DNA from: Echria macrotheca
Lineage: Eukaryota; Ascomycota; Sordariomycetes; Sordariales; Schizotheciaceae
Assembly: GCA_030411725.1 (NCBI GenBank)
Contig: MU839827.1
Span: forward strand, 3,355,027-3,419,026
Length of the DNA stretch: 64,000 nucleotides
Direction of reading: 5' to 3'
The notes under the pieces: model-generated
The model's database searches: none
The model's input: the letters and a program-made list of their open reading frames with translations, nothing else
Told to the model about the DNA's origin: nothing
Shown: positions 45,221 through 57,000 of the stretch, in pieces
How the letters are laid out: each line of letters opens with the position of its first letter
Position numbering within the stretch: the stretch's first letter is position 1
Position numbers and translations under genes: made by a program

Positions 45221-45800
45221 TATAGGTCAGCTGTATCTATTATTAGACTGATTTAGGTTGGAAATGCAAAGGATATAGCCAGGTGTTCTATTGCTGCACA
45301 GTCCCGTTAAGTGCATATTGCTGAATAATATAAGTCATATGCATTAATTCAATACTATTGTAGAATGCAAGGTTGGAAACTGAAAGCTACCGCAGAGTTT
45401 TTACGTAAAAAAACCTAGATTTATGTAATATGATATTAAGTAGATATATATAACCCTAACCTTATGATTTTTACATACTGATAGTTATTTAAAGCCTCTA
45501 TAGCTCTAATAGCTATTATAGCTATTAGTAGAACTATAATTTTAGTAAAGCCTGAATTACTACTAAGCTCTGAAAAATAGCTATTTATATTGGCTCTATT
45601 TATAGTAACAGCCTTTTTAGATATTAGGGATTTTTTCTCTATTTTTTTTCTAGAGCAAAGCTACGTATCTGTACTTTCCACTGTCATATGATAGAGTTTC
45701 TCACCGTCATATGACAAAAGTTTTCGGCTATGCAGAGTTTTACTCTAGTAATAAAGTTAGAACAAAGTCAAACCTGCATTGCATCGCATCTTTCATATGA
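45221..45800. repeat. AT-rich island, likely decayed repeat (RIP-like)
   Basis: This patch differs strongly from its surroundings. It is rich in TA and runs such as AGCTATTATAGCTATTAG, with no open frame. GCAGAGTTTT occurs near both ends (45392 and 45732). CATATGA occurs three times towards the right (about 45686, 45710 and 45796). The composition matches what repeat-induced point mutation leaves in Sordariomycetes, but the mutated source element is not recognisable. Confidence 0.5.
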
Positions 45801-48800
45801 TACATCTTACTTACTTCCTTTCCAAGCTACTTGAACAGCTAGTAATAAATCGAGAAATGCTTCCCCTGTAGGCCTTATCACCACGTACTGTAATCCCGCA
45901 AAAATTCCCATACATAACCCCAACCCTTAATCCCCCACACATATAGCCAAATGCATCGCCAGGTGTCAGACTTTCAAGAACAGCTTAACCAGCACCAAAA
46001 CGCTCAAATCCGCAATAAAGACGAGGAGCATATGCTCACGCCTTTTTACGGAGTCAGTGGACGGAAGGCGCAAAACCCCGAAAGATCCGGTACCGGCTGG
46101 CGCGGAGAAAGCCACGAGTCACATTTAGAGTGTACACTAGAGTAGGACAGCAGATGCTCTACACAGTAAGGCAGCCGGGCCAAGCCGGAGTCATCGGTGG
46201 TGTTCCGGGCTGAAGTCTAGGTCGCCCCGAAAGCCACCGGCGATATTTCAAATCCGAGAAGCTGATAGTCGGCGCAGGGCTGCCTACGGAGTACTGCTGA
46301 CAGAATGGAGACGAAAGCCCCTGCAGCCTCTAGACCGTCCCGGAATCTGACTCGCGGGATGCTACCTCATGCATGACACAGTCCTCGTAACGGTGCGCAT
46401 AAGGGTGCCGTGTGTTTCTTCTGCGTGTTGCGTATGTTTGTTCACGATTCCAGTGTCCCGGTGTGCGGCCAGAAGTCGCCAAGCAAAACACTTTGGAGGA
46501 AGCGACTGGCGAGCCCATCATGTGACACAGCCGTGGTCACGAGGACGGCCGACAACGCATCCCATGATGGGGGTGTGTTTTCTTCTCTCTCTCCCAAGCA
46601 CCCGAAATAGACTCATCAGTCACGGACGTGTAGCCGTGAGGGGCCCGGCGAGGCCTCTCTTCGCAAATGTGCAAAACCAAGCGGCCGGGAAAGGGGTCGT
46701 GATATCCGGGGGATCGACGAAAGGCCCACGTCGGCAGCCACGTACGAGGAGTGAGTGAGTGACACCTGAGCAAGCCACAGCCGATGGGACGCCACAGCGA
46801 ATTGCGGCTTCCGCGGGATGGAGGAAGCAAAGCAAAGCGGTGTAAAAAGGTTGATCCAACCGGCATCTGGCGTCCCAGCACATCGGCTCCCTTACCTCTG
46901 GGTTGGGCGTCTGGGTTGGGTGCGATAAAAAGGGTGCGGTTGCCGCTTGTCGATCCGTCCCAACGGCGCCTTCCCATTCGCGAGAATACAGTCCAACAGT
47001 CCCATCCCAGCTGATGGTTTAGATTTTCCCTCGAGGGCACAGCTGCCGGCAGTCGACAAAGGGCCGGTTCATGTGACCCAATCGGGACGTGTACAGCCAC
47101 AGTCCAGGCCGCTGGGGACGGCATTGCTTGGCAGGGGAATGCTTCTCCCTTCTGGGACATGTCCTCCGGCTGTGGCGCTGCGGATCGTGTGGCTAGTGCT
47201 CTGCATTTGCGACAGAGTTCCCGAGTTGTGCGACACCTGGGGCCGTTCTGGCCATTCTCGTCTTCTTCCCCCGTCCGGGTCTGCTGAGGCCTGCATGTCC
47301 TGGGCGGGTCGGCTATTGGGTGGTTATGCCGTGGGAAAGCGGGCAGATGGAGCACAGCAAAGCGATGGAGAAAGAGGAAGGCCATGGTCAGGCCAACCAC
47401 CGACTCGATCGGGTGGTTCCTGAGTTCCCTGGCATGGAAAAAGAGGCCTGACATTCGACCAAGCCGGGCAACCGGGTAGCTGGCCGTGCTGCTCTCGTTG
47501 CGGATGCACCCGAGGGTGTAGCAATCACCACCAAGTATTCTAGTCAGACTCATGGCATCTTTTGCCTTTGATGGGTAACCACCCGGCAGCCTGCGATCTG
47601 GCACAGCCCGAGACTTGTCAGGCTTGATGGGACAAGATATTCCGTCGCTTGGCGCGCAAACGCAGGCACACGCCGCAAATTTTGTGTAGAGCCAGCACAG
47701 CTGGCTGTCAGCTGGCTCGTGTTACGCTCGGTGGGGTAGGGCATGGGAGCGCTGAGATGCGACCTGTGCCGCCAATACGGATTTTTCGCCCAGCGTTCTT
47801 CCTTCTCAACATTCAGCTCCCGCAGTCGTCCCTGACAATCCGCACCCACCAACAAAATAGGACACCGATCTGGATCTCTTGGCCGCATCCCTGTTTCCTT
47901 TTCGAGACGAAAAATGATTCGCCAAACGGCCCTACTCGCAGCCGTCGGGTCCCAGCGATGCAGATGGTAAAATGGCAACCAAGGCGGCGTCTGGACGCAG
48001 CGACGCCGATGGAGGTGCTTGCAACGACACCCATCGCGTCGCGACGTTCGCTCTATTCGCAAATAGCTGCATTTGGCGGCCCATCGGAAGCATACCGGGG
48101 ATATCTGGCGCGGAGGGAAGCTGTTTTGCTCCGACTCTGGCCAAGTCGGGCATCGGGTCTGGGACCTGGACATAATGGAGCCGCCAGCGGACAGCTCCCC
48201 AAAGGCCGACGACGGAACTGCCTCAGCCATATGGCCGTTGACATCTCTATACGTGGCCCATGACTCAGCCCGTTCCTTGTGCTTCTGGATCTCGACCTGT
48301 CCAAGCGCACCGGTTCAAGTCAGGCCCAAGGCCACGCTTCGACGCTGACAATCCACGGCCGAGGAAGACTCGACATCGATTAACTATCGACCGCGAACCC
48401 GAGACCCACCTTCAGGGCCAGACTGCCGCGGGGCCGCCCAAAGCAGAAAAGTGGTCTGGGGCTGCGCAAGTGGGTACCGAGGTACGGAGTACCTACGCAG
48501 AGGGTTGGTACCTAGTGTATGTACCTTGAAAAGTAGGCTTTCAGGCACCGTGTCAGTCCAGCTGTGAGCTGCAGGACACCTGCAGGGTGGACCATCGGCG
48601 TTCCCTTTTCTGCACCCCCCCATCCCACACCCCTCCACCCTTCACCCATCCTTGTCGTTGACATCATGTTCGACAGATGTCTCCCCACAACACCGTTATT
48701 AGTCACCCCAAGTCACTCTCCTTCCGTCACGTTCCGGGTCTATATCAGGATAGCCCTCGCGCATTCGACTGCTTTCTTGACACTTTGCCACCACACCAGC

Positions 48801-48841
48801 TAAATTTCACCAGCATAACTAGCTCAAGATTTGTCGCAAAT
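45801..48841. other. Gene-poor region, right part, and long upstream region of the C2H2 factor gene
   Basis: About 3 kb. Long overlapping open frames occur on both strands (the longest is minus, 46537-47604, 355 codons), but they shadow each other in GC-rich sequence and show no domain. Most of this may be the extended promoter and leader of the Rpn4-like gene. A TGACTCA core occurs at 48261. Confidence 0.4.
48784..48792 (-). promoter_or_regulatory. Candidate PACE site (Rpn4-binding, GGTGGCAAA)
   Basis: The + strand reads TTTGCCACC, the exact complement of the proteasome-associated control element GGTGGCAAA that Rpn4 binds in yeast. It lies about 50 bases before the preferred start codon of a Rpn4-like gene, which suggests autoregulation. 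One chance hit per two 64-kb windows is expected, and a second copy (about 5568) lies inside the F-box coding region. Confidence 0.35.
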
Positions 48842-50878
48842 ATGCTGATGGATCCAAACTGCCAAAACACCACGGACTATCGACAGTTCTCCCCATCATC
48901 TTCAACATATCCCACGACGCACGATCCTATACCCCGCGCATACTCGGAAAACGTACATCTGCAGAGCGATATCGAGCAGGATCTCGACGGCGGTTACAGC
49001 GCACGAAGCCTCGCCAGCTCTCCCATCTCGACGCAGTCGCTGCTGTCGCAGTGCTCAGGCTTGCAGGGCTCGCCTTTGTCCGCATTTCAGACTGTTCCCG
49101 CGCCGAAAGCCGCCGCATACTGGGGCTCTTTGTTTGACGTCTCGACTCAAAGGAGTCGACCGCTCTTCACCGACTTGACATTGCTCGACAGCTCAGATCC
49201 AATGCAGACGGAACAGTGGACTCAGGTCGGCCATCTTACACCAAGGACAGCCGGAAGGATATCCCACCAGCGCGAGTCTTCACTCTCGTCCCTGGGGTCT
49301 AACGGCCCGGCCTCTCCATTTCCGCAAAACTTCGCCAACCCCCAGATCGCTGTGACAGACTCGTCGGATGGCTTCCACGGGCTGCCCAGCGACGATTTCT
49401 ACCAGCTTGCACCAAAATTCCCAGCACACGATAACTTTTACACAACATACCCGCCAAGCTTCTCCACGATAGATCAGTCGGCTTACAACCAACGTCTCAT
49501 CGGAGAGTCTATCCAGAAGCGGAAGAACGACCGAAGCCGGATCCAGCCGGAACATTTGATTCGATCCCATCCCGACTCGGTGGCGAGCTCGGTCGCAAGT
49601 GACTCACCAGCCACGCCAGCAGAGGAGCCTGAAGAGCAGAGGAGGCAACGTGGTGAGGATTCCGAGTTTCTGGAACGTTTATTAAGTGACTCTGGCTTAC
49701 AATTCCTCGATGACGCAGTCCTCGGCGGCACCGTCCCAAAGCTTGACCGGACCCTGACAGACGCCCTCCAAGATGAACTATACAACCCAAACTTGGTCAT
49801 AACACGGGCACCTCCAAGCCAGAACACAATGTCGCAGAGCAGCGGCATCTTTGCGCAGACGCTACAAGCCGCCAACAGCCAACACCTTAGCGCGCTTCAG
49901 TCTCCGATATCCGCCACATCGAGGAACCAGTCGCCGTTCCAGCAGGGTTCCCCATTAGCCATGGCCGGACACGACTTTCCTCCGACCTTCCCGTCAGCTC
50001 ACCAGCTCCGGGAGCAGCACAAGGCGTATAATGCCAGGGCCGCGCAGCAACAGATGGGCCGCTCGATGGACACGTCGACTCCCCAAACCATCTCTCCCAA
50101 GGACGCGATGCTAGAGTTCCGCGAGGCCGAAGGCGAACACAACTTCCCGTTGTTTCCTCAACAGCACGGCAACGACTTCGGCATGGACGCATCGATGACC
50201 AAGGCTATGTCGCAGAGCCAGACCGCTTTCGACAGCCTGCCGCTGGACACGAGTTTCAACTATCTGGGCGGCTCGCAGCTGTCCTCAGGCATTCAAGTGC
50301 CGCAGCAATATCCCTTCATCTCCCAAGTTAGGCAGCAGAGCAGCGTCCCTTCGCTTAGCAACGGCTCCCTGGCGACTTCGCGGGTGGGCTCAGCCGAGAC
50401 CGGGCTGGAGTCGCATAACAGCAGTCCGCAGCGACCGACAAGCACGAGCGCGGACGGAGGCACATATACCTGCACGTATCACGGCTGCACATTGCGCTTC
50501 GAGACTCCGGCTTTGCTCCAAAAGCACAAGAGAGAAGGCCATCGACAGGCACACGGTCTCGGCGGCACACGGAGAGGCGACAACGCCTCGGCCGGCATGA
50601 CATCGTCTTTTCTCAACAGCCAGGCAGGTCCTCACCGGTGCGACCGCATCAACCCCAGTACGGGAAAGCCATGCAATGCTGTCTTCTCGCGGCCCTACGA
50701 CCTCACACGGCACGAGGATACAATCCACAACGCGAGGAAGCAAAAGGTGCGGTGCCAGTTTTGCACGGACGAGAAAACTTTCAGCCGTGCCGACGCTCTC
50801 ACTCGACACTACCGTGTGTGCCATCCGGATGTGGAACTCCAAGGCAAGCACCGAAGACGACCGGCCCAGAGTGGCTAA
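48842..50878 (+). CDS. C2H2 zinc-finger transcription factor, Rpn4-like (proteasome gene regulator?)
   Basis: A nuclear DNA-binding protein of 678 residues from the start at 48842 (MLMDPNCQNTTDYRQFSP). The frame stays open to a Met at 48677, but that stretch looks like leader. The long N-terminus is rich in Ser, Gln and Pro with an acidic patch (SEFLERLLSDSGLQFLDDAV), as in activation domains. The C-terminal 120 residues hold three C2H2-type fingers: CTYHGCTLRFETPALLQKHK, CDRINPSTGKPCNAVFSRPY followed by DLTRHEDTIH, and CQFCTDEKTFSRADALTRHY. The combination of a CDRINPSTGKPC finger with RPYDLTRHE recalls ascomycete Rpn4, which activates 26S proteasome genes. Identity as Rpn4 is inferred from memory of that motif, not proven. 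No intron is required. Confidence 0.75.
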   Translation: MLMDPNCQNTTDYRQFSPSSSTYPTTHDPIPRAYSENVHLQSDIEQDLDGGYSARSLASSPISTQSLLSQCSGLQGSPLSAFQTVPAPKAAAYWGSLFDVSTQRSRPLFTDLTLLDSSDPMQTEQWTQVGHLTPRTAGRISHQRESSLSSLGSNGPASPFPQNFANPQIAVTDSSDGFHGLPSDDFYQLAPKFPAHDNFYTTYPPSFSTIDQSAYNQRLIGESIQKRKNDRSRIQPEHLIRSHPDSVASSVASDSPATPAEEPEEQRRQRGEDSEFLERLLSDSGLQFLDDAVLGGTVPKLDRTLTDALQDELYNPNLVITRAPPSQNTMSQSSGIFAQTLQAANSQHLSALQSPISATSRNQSPFQQGSPLAMAGHDFPPTFPSAHQLREQHKAYNARAAQQQMGRSMDTSTPQTISPKDAMLEFREAEGEHNFPLFPQQHGNDFGMDASMTKAMSQSQTAFDSLPLDTSFNYLGGSQLSSGIQVPQQYPFISQVRQQSSVPSLSNGSLATSRVGSAETGLESHNSSPQRPTSTSADGGTYTCTYHGCTLRFETPALLQKHKREGHRQAHGLGGTRRGDNASAGMTSSFLNSQAGPHRCDRINPSTGKPCNAVFSRPYDLTRHEDTIHNARKQKVRCQFCTDEKTFSRADALTRHYRVCHPDVELQGKHRRRPAQSG

Positions 50879-52396
50879 AGCGAGCCCCTCCACGCGCCGG
50901 GACAGGTCAAATCACCTATCGAGGCTGGAGGGGCAGATGGTTCGCGGTGAAGATATCGGTCCACCATATTCGGGTGAGATCTGCACAGAATGACGGTGGA
51001 TTCTTACGGTACCGGTACCTTTCACTGCGCCCAAAAACAGGGCGACCAAGATGTTGGCGCACCACGAGCCAAGGGCTCCACGATGCAGATTGTCGATCCG
51101 GATCGGCGCCCCTCGACAGCGAGGCCGGAGATCTTGAATGAGGTGTTCACGAAGGCATGGCTAGCCGGCCGTGTGTGGTCTTCGCATTTGGCAGATTGCA
51201 ATCAATTGCATGGCCATGACGTCGGAGGTTGCAGCACGGCTTGGGCGCAGCAAAAGGCTCATTGGCCGTGTCGTCGCACCCCTCACCCAAGAAAAATCCA
51301 GGGTCTCGCCGGGTTCCGCCATGGTCCTGCAGGGTCCAGCACGGTTCCCTGGCAAAATGGTGGCTCGTCTCGCTGGGCTTGTGCCTCATCTGTGCCGACC
51401 CCGCTTTTTCGCGCCTTCTCGTTGCACCGAGACGGACCCCGCGAGACCCTGAGATTTCGCACCGCTGCCATGACGTCATTGGTTGCAAACAGCCAGTTTT
51501 GCGAAGCTTCACGATACCCGACTCGACCGATCGGCGCCGGCCTTTCCTTTCTTTTCATCGCGACGGATGCCATGGTTTTTAATTCGTCATTGCGCTTCTC
51601 TCACGTTTCCTCATTGTACGGAAAACCGGGCCTGTCGTTACGGTGTTTTGCATAGGGGGTTGGGCTCGACAAAACGTCACCACGCATCATCGGATTCGGG
51701 TTGGCTTCAACCACTGCATAATATCCCTGTGACGTCGATATCTCCTTTCTCGTCTTGGGTGTTTCTGTTATCGCGTCAAGTCTCTTGTCTTTGTGTTTTT
51801 TCAGGCCTGCTGGTCGGGATAGCATGGGGTGGGGGTCTCAGAGCGCATCTCTCGAGATTGGGTTTCGCAACAGCGCTTGACATTGAGCTTTCTTTTTTTC
51901 TTTTCCGGGTTCGGCCAGCGGGGCCTATGTTTAAACGGATATGGGATACGGATATAGAGGAGTATGACCCGAAGTACGGGTGTATGACAGCGTTTTTTAC
52001 TGTTTTTCTTTCACGAACGTCAACAGCACTAGAATCGGGACGGGGATATGGGGCAAAGGGGACATGATGTATTATGACACTTCTTTTTCTGTTTCTCGGG
52101 GTGAAAATTCCAGGGTGGGATTAGACAAAAAGAGAGCGGGAAAGGAAGCTCTCTGGCTTTTGCAAGCACCAGGCGATGTACGATCAGACTTGGGGGGTTT
52201 GGGGGGGTATACTATAGGTCCTTAGTACTAGGAGATGGTTTTATTGTCTAATACCCACCGTCGATTTTGTTTGCGCAGCTAGATTGAGATTTGAGGTACT
52301 CTGCTTTAATTGACTGTATATATTGAAATGAGATGTGCTGATGAGTTGGTGATTTTGGATATGAGAGGAATGAATATGAACACGTGATGCCTGGTA

Positions 52397-52436
52397 TGGT
52401 GACGGTGATGGTGACGGTGATGGTGACGATGGTGAG
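52397..52436. repeat. (GGTGAC/GGTGAT)n microsatellite
   Basis: Hexamer units GGTGACGGTGATGGTGACGG in about six imperfect copies. Confidence 0.85.
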
Positions 52437-52623
52437 CTGGGCGGGGAGAGCGGGAGAATGATGGAAGGTGGAAAGGTGGAAGGTGATGATGTAAATTGGT
52501 ACGGTGACGAGGGGGGGGGTGTGTTGTGTAATGTGTAATGTGTGCAATGGTTAAGCGAGGGAAATGGGAAATGGATGGGCGGGCGGGCCGTTTGGATGAC
52601 GACCAGGGAGCTTGAACCCTTTG

Positions 52624-52652
52624 TGCGTCTTGCGTCTTGCGTCTTGCGTCTT
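52624..52652. repeat. (TGCGTCT)4 heptamer repeat
   Basis: Four adjacent copies: TGCGTCTTGCGTCTTGCGTC and one more unit. Confidence 0.85.
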
Positions 52653-53153
52653 GGAAGTTGGGGAGGGGAGGGGGGTTCCGGCGCGTCACCGTCACTGCTT
52701 TGGCTGTTGTTGTGTGGGATGTTTCCAAAGCCCTTGCTGGTGCATAGGTAGTCATTGGGATCTACCTCGCGAGGTATTGTGCATTGATTTATTTACCTAG
52801 TGTGCTGCTAGTGTACCTAGTGAAGGTAGATAATCTTCCTTCTCTACTTTTAATACAAAAAAACAAAAACGGTTTTCTGACGGTAACCCCTGTGTCGAGG
52901 GGAAACAAAAGAATCGGGGGTAGGTAGATAATAGAGTAAGTAGTATGTAGAGGTATTGGTTTCTAGAAGGTATGCTAGTGTGCTAGTGATGGGTGGGTTG
53001 AGAATGGGAATGGGAATGGAATGTAAGTAGGGCATGTTTACTATCTCAGCAGGGCAGGTGAAGGTATGGGTTTGGGTCATAGTGTCAGTGATGTGCTGCG
53101 ATTAGACTAGGTAGGGTGTGTATTATCGAGTAAGTTTTCATCTAACAGAACTC

Positions 53154-53201
53154 GGATGGGTTAGATGGGTTAGATGTGTGAGATGTGTTAGATGGGTTGG
53201 G
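53154..53201. repeat. (GATGGGTTA)n repeat
   Basis: Units of GATGGGTTA and degenerate variants GATGTGTGA and GATGTGTTA. They superficially resemble telomere repeats but are 9-mers, not TTAGGG. Confidence 0.75.
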
Positions 53202-53426
53202 TGTATGGGAACCCCTCCATTCATTCTTCCATTCTTCCACCAGAAAGATATCGCGATGATCTAATCTGTAACGTCTTTACGGCACGGCATGTACAATAAC
53301 GTAGTGTGTGTAGACTACTCTAGCAGCGAAACGGCGGGAGACGGATGTGGGTGGGAGGTAAGTGGGATAGTGACGTTTCTCATTCCCGTCCTCATCTTCA
53401 CGATGCAGTTCGGTTCGGTACCCATG

Positions 53427-53456
53427 CCCGTCTCCCCCGTCTCCCCCGTCTCCCCA
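53427..53456. repeat. (CCCGTCTCC)3 repeat
   Basis: Three tandem nonamers, CCCGTCTCCCCCGTCTCCCC and part of a third. Confidence 0.8.
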
Positions 53457-54078
53457 GTGCCGTGCCAGGGAGCCACCGAGTAGAGTAGATGTGTGTGTAC
53501 CGTACCCTTCCACGCCTTCCCTCCCACTCCCACAACCCAACAGTGCCAACACCGCCCCTCCGACTCCGACACCGGGTATACACTACGTATATTCTTATTC
53601 CCATTGCAAATCCGTCAAATCAAAATCCACGACGTAAATAGAGTAGGTGGGTATCAAAAAGAAAGGGTGGAGAGAATATTTCTTCCCCTGCGTCATAGAC
53701 GCGGAGCCGGGGAGGCGGGACGGCATTGAACGACGACCAAAGATTGGGTCCCGGTCCGGAAGGGTGGGGCACTGACGTCCACGGTCCAACCGGACCTTTA
53801 CGAGAGGTCATTGCGGCTCTTCTGCCATTGCATGCCGGTGCCGGTGCTAGACAACCCGTGGTCTTGGCATATGTTATGGAATGGACAATGACTTCAGTGA
53901 TCCATAGATTTGACTTGGTGGAACAGGGGCAGAGCTCATCACCGGCTGAAAACCGAAACAGACCCCCCGGAGGAGGGTGAGTGTAGAATCGATACTACCC
54001 TTGAAACAACGGGAGTAAACATGTAACTTTTGCTACGATAACCCTCATACATCACATAGTCTCATTCCACCATCTACA

Positions 54079-57000
54079 TCAACACTCCTGACCCATCACT
54101 GCGGCCCTCGCATCCCCATAGAGCGGCTCAATTCCGGTCCACAGTTTGAACTACACCATAATCAGTATCCCAACAGTTAATCAGAGTAGCACTCTTACCT
54201 GGTACCAGCCCTGCGCGGCTAGCACCTCCAGGCCGGATATCGTCTTCCATCCCGAGTCTTCGGCCAGCTGCATCAGCGGCGTATGGCGCGGCGTGTACGC
54301 CATCTCAAGCAACACGCGCTGTGTCTTCGTCTCGGCTTCCGCTGGGTGTCTCAACGCTGCCACCAGCACCTCTCTCATTCCCGAATCGATAGGCTTGTCT
54401 GCCGGGATGCTGCTGATGACCACGCCAGGAACCGCAACCTCCTCCAGCGCATTGACCTCCTGCGGCGTGGCCAGTGTTTGAATGCTAAACTCCCTGGGGA
54501 ACGACTCGGCAAGATCTTTTACCCGCTCCGCGCTGCGAGCAACAACATAGATGGGGCTGTAGCCAAGGTCGTGCAGTGCAAAGACGGCAGCCCTGGTAGT
54601 GCCGCCTGATCCAACTACCATGCCGGCGCCATTAGCTTCGCGGCTGCGCCGAAACAACCCGGCAGACCTCAGCGAGAATACCATGCCCATCCAATCCGTG
54701 TTGTCACCCACAAGACTTGGCTTCTCCCCACGCCTAGAAACCGGGATGATGGTATTGACGGCGCCGATCACCCGGGCAGCGTTGGATACCTCATCAACCA
54801 GCGGCATGATATCGAGCTTCAGCGGGATTGTCACCGATGCGCCGCCGAAATGAGGCGACCGGATCAGGTCCTTGACATCCTCAACGTTGTCGGTCTCGAA
54901 CAACGAATACTCGTGTGGCAGGCCACTCTGCTGGAAGAGCGTGTTGTGCAACGCCGGCGACCGCGACGACAGGATGGGCTTCCCAAACAAGTAGAACGAC
55001 CGTGGCTCGATCTCCCCAATGAGGGCCAAAGCTTGACGGATCTCTGCTGCCGACAGCTGGCCAGGGGCAGCCTTGGTTGGCAGAGCAGGATGAGAAACCG
55101 GTGTCATGAAGCCATTGAGCACTCGACTGAGCTTGCCCGCTGACCCCATGTTCAGGGCGATGATTGGCTTGTCGTGAGAAGCCAGCATCTGAGCCTTGAA
55201 GTTGGCGAGGGCAAAGTTATCCACCATCTCACGGGCCACGCCGACAAGCTTGATCACATCACCATGCTGTAGCGCCTTGTTGTAGAACGGAACCCAGCCG
55301 CCATTCTTCCAAGAGAGCTGCCCCCTCGGGTCATGGTGAGACGCAATGATGCGAGTAAAGCCTTTTGCATCAACCACAGCCTGGATGACCCTATCTGGCA
55401 TTGTCATTTCCAGGTCGAGATACTCGACGCCCGCGCGCAGGCCAACCTGGTAGAGTCGAAACGCCAGATCGTAGCCATCATCGGGGAACTTTCCGCCCTG
55501 GCTAACAGTCCTCACGGTGTAGACGATGGGAATCTTGGCGGTGGAGCGCAGAAGAGCGACCTGGGCGGCCACGAAGTCGGGGTCGAAGTCCTCTAGCAAA
55601 TCCACACGGAGTTCAACAGCGTCCGATCCCACGACAGCCCGGGGGATGATGTCCAGCGCCGAGGCAATGTTGGGGATGGTCAAAGACACGAAGAACGAAT
55701 GTTTCCTTGTCTTGATAGCGTCGAGATGGGAGGCACCGCCACAGACGACGGAAAGGAAACGAGTAAAGTCCGTCGGAGGCTCAAGAAGAACGTCTGAGCC
55801 GCCGGGGTGAGGGCTGTGGTACTGAAAGTTGCTGCACTCTTCAAACCAGGGCTTGCGGCGGTAGTACACGCCTCGGATATCCTCCGAGTAGGCGGGGCGC
55901 GTTTTATCCTGCATCAGGTAGTCGACCACCTGATCGGTATCACGGTGCACCAGGACAACAGGCCCGCCGTTTTTGTGATACGAGACAAGCAGCTTGCGCG
56001 CTGCCTCCGTCTCTACGAGCCCACCTCCGCAAGAGAAGATGTGGCCGGTAGCCTTGTTCTTGATAACGTCCTCGAGAACCTCCAGCTCAGCCTTCCTGAA
56101 GCCTTCCCAGCCACGCTCGCCGCGTATGATCTCGGGGATCGTCGTCTTCTCTCGACGCTCAAGCTCATCGTCCAAGTCGAGGAGTGGCCGCCTCAAGATT
56201 CGCGACATCCACCGACCCGCAGTCGTCTTTCCGGCGCCCCGCATCCCGATGATGAAGATGGAGCGTGCATTGGCCGCCCTTGACGTTTCTTTGGCATGTA
56301 CAGTATGCGGCTCCTCCTCGCCCTCCAGGAAAACGCTGAAGGACTGGGACATGATATCCCACCAACCTGGCCATGTCTTTCCGACGCATTCACGCTCGAG
56401 AATCAACACCGGATGGGGCGATATCGTGGACAAGACACCAAAGCTCATCGCCACACGGTGATCATCATAGCAGTACACGCCGCCCTTGGGTTCAGTCAAC
56501 TCCCTGTAAGGCTTGCCGGTGACCTCGATACCGTCTTCGAGCTCGTCGCAGTGTACACCAAACTTGGCCAGCTCATCCTTCATGGCCTTGATGCGGTTGC
56601 ACTCCTTTACTCGCTGGTTGGCGATGCCGGTGATCTGCGTCTTTCCAGATGCCACGGCCGCGAGCACAGACGCAGTCAAGAAAGCGTCGGTCATGGGTTC
56701 CATGTCGACGTGCGGGATTGCCTTGAGTGAACCGACCGGCGGACCCGTGACGGTAGTGGAGGTGTCTGTCTGCTCGACCTTGCAGCCCATCGGCCTGAGG
56801 ACATCGACGGCAAAGCGCGCATCTCCCTGGAGCGAAGTGGAGCCAATGTTGGGGATGGTGCACGTCGTCCCCGTGATAGCCGCAACAGCCAGAGGGTAAG
56901 TCGCCGAGCTCGCGTCGCTCTCGACGACATAGTCTCCTGGGCTCTTGTAGACTCCCTGTGGAATGTGATAGGTATTGGAGTCCTCGGTGGATCTCTCGAC

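Larger units (their letters stand above)
50879..54078. other. Intergenic region with microsatellites between convergent genes
   Basis: 3.2 kb between two genes whose 3' ends face each other. It shows no supported gene. Many short repeats lie at 52.4-53.5 kb (separate entries). A long 3' untranslated region of the zinc-finger gene is possible for the first part. Confidence 0.45.

Noticed and set aside
46537..47604. Minus-strand open frame of 355 codons
   Set aside because: It has no recognisable domain, is Arg/Pro/Ser/Cys-rich like a non-coding GC-rich frame, and overlaps long open frames on the other strand and in other phases. It would need transcript evidence.
53154..53201. Internal telomere-like repeat
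   Set aside because: The units are degenerate GATGGGTTA nonamers and not TTAGGG, so a telomere origin is not supported.
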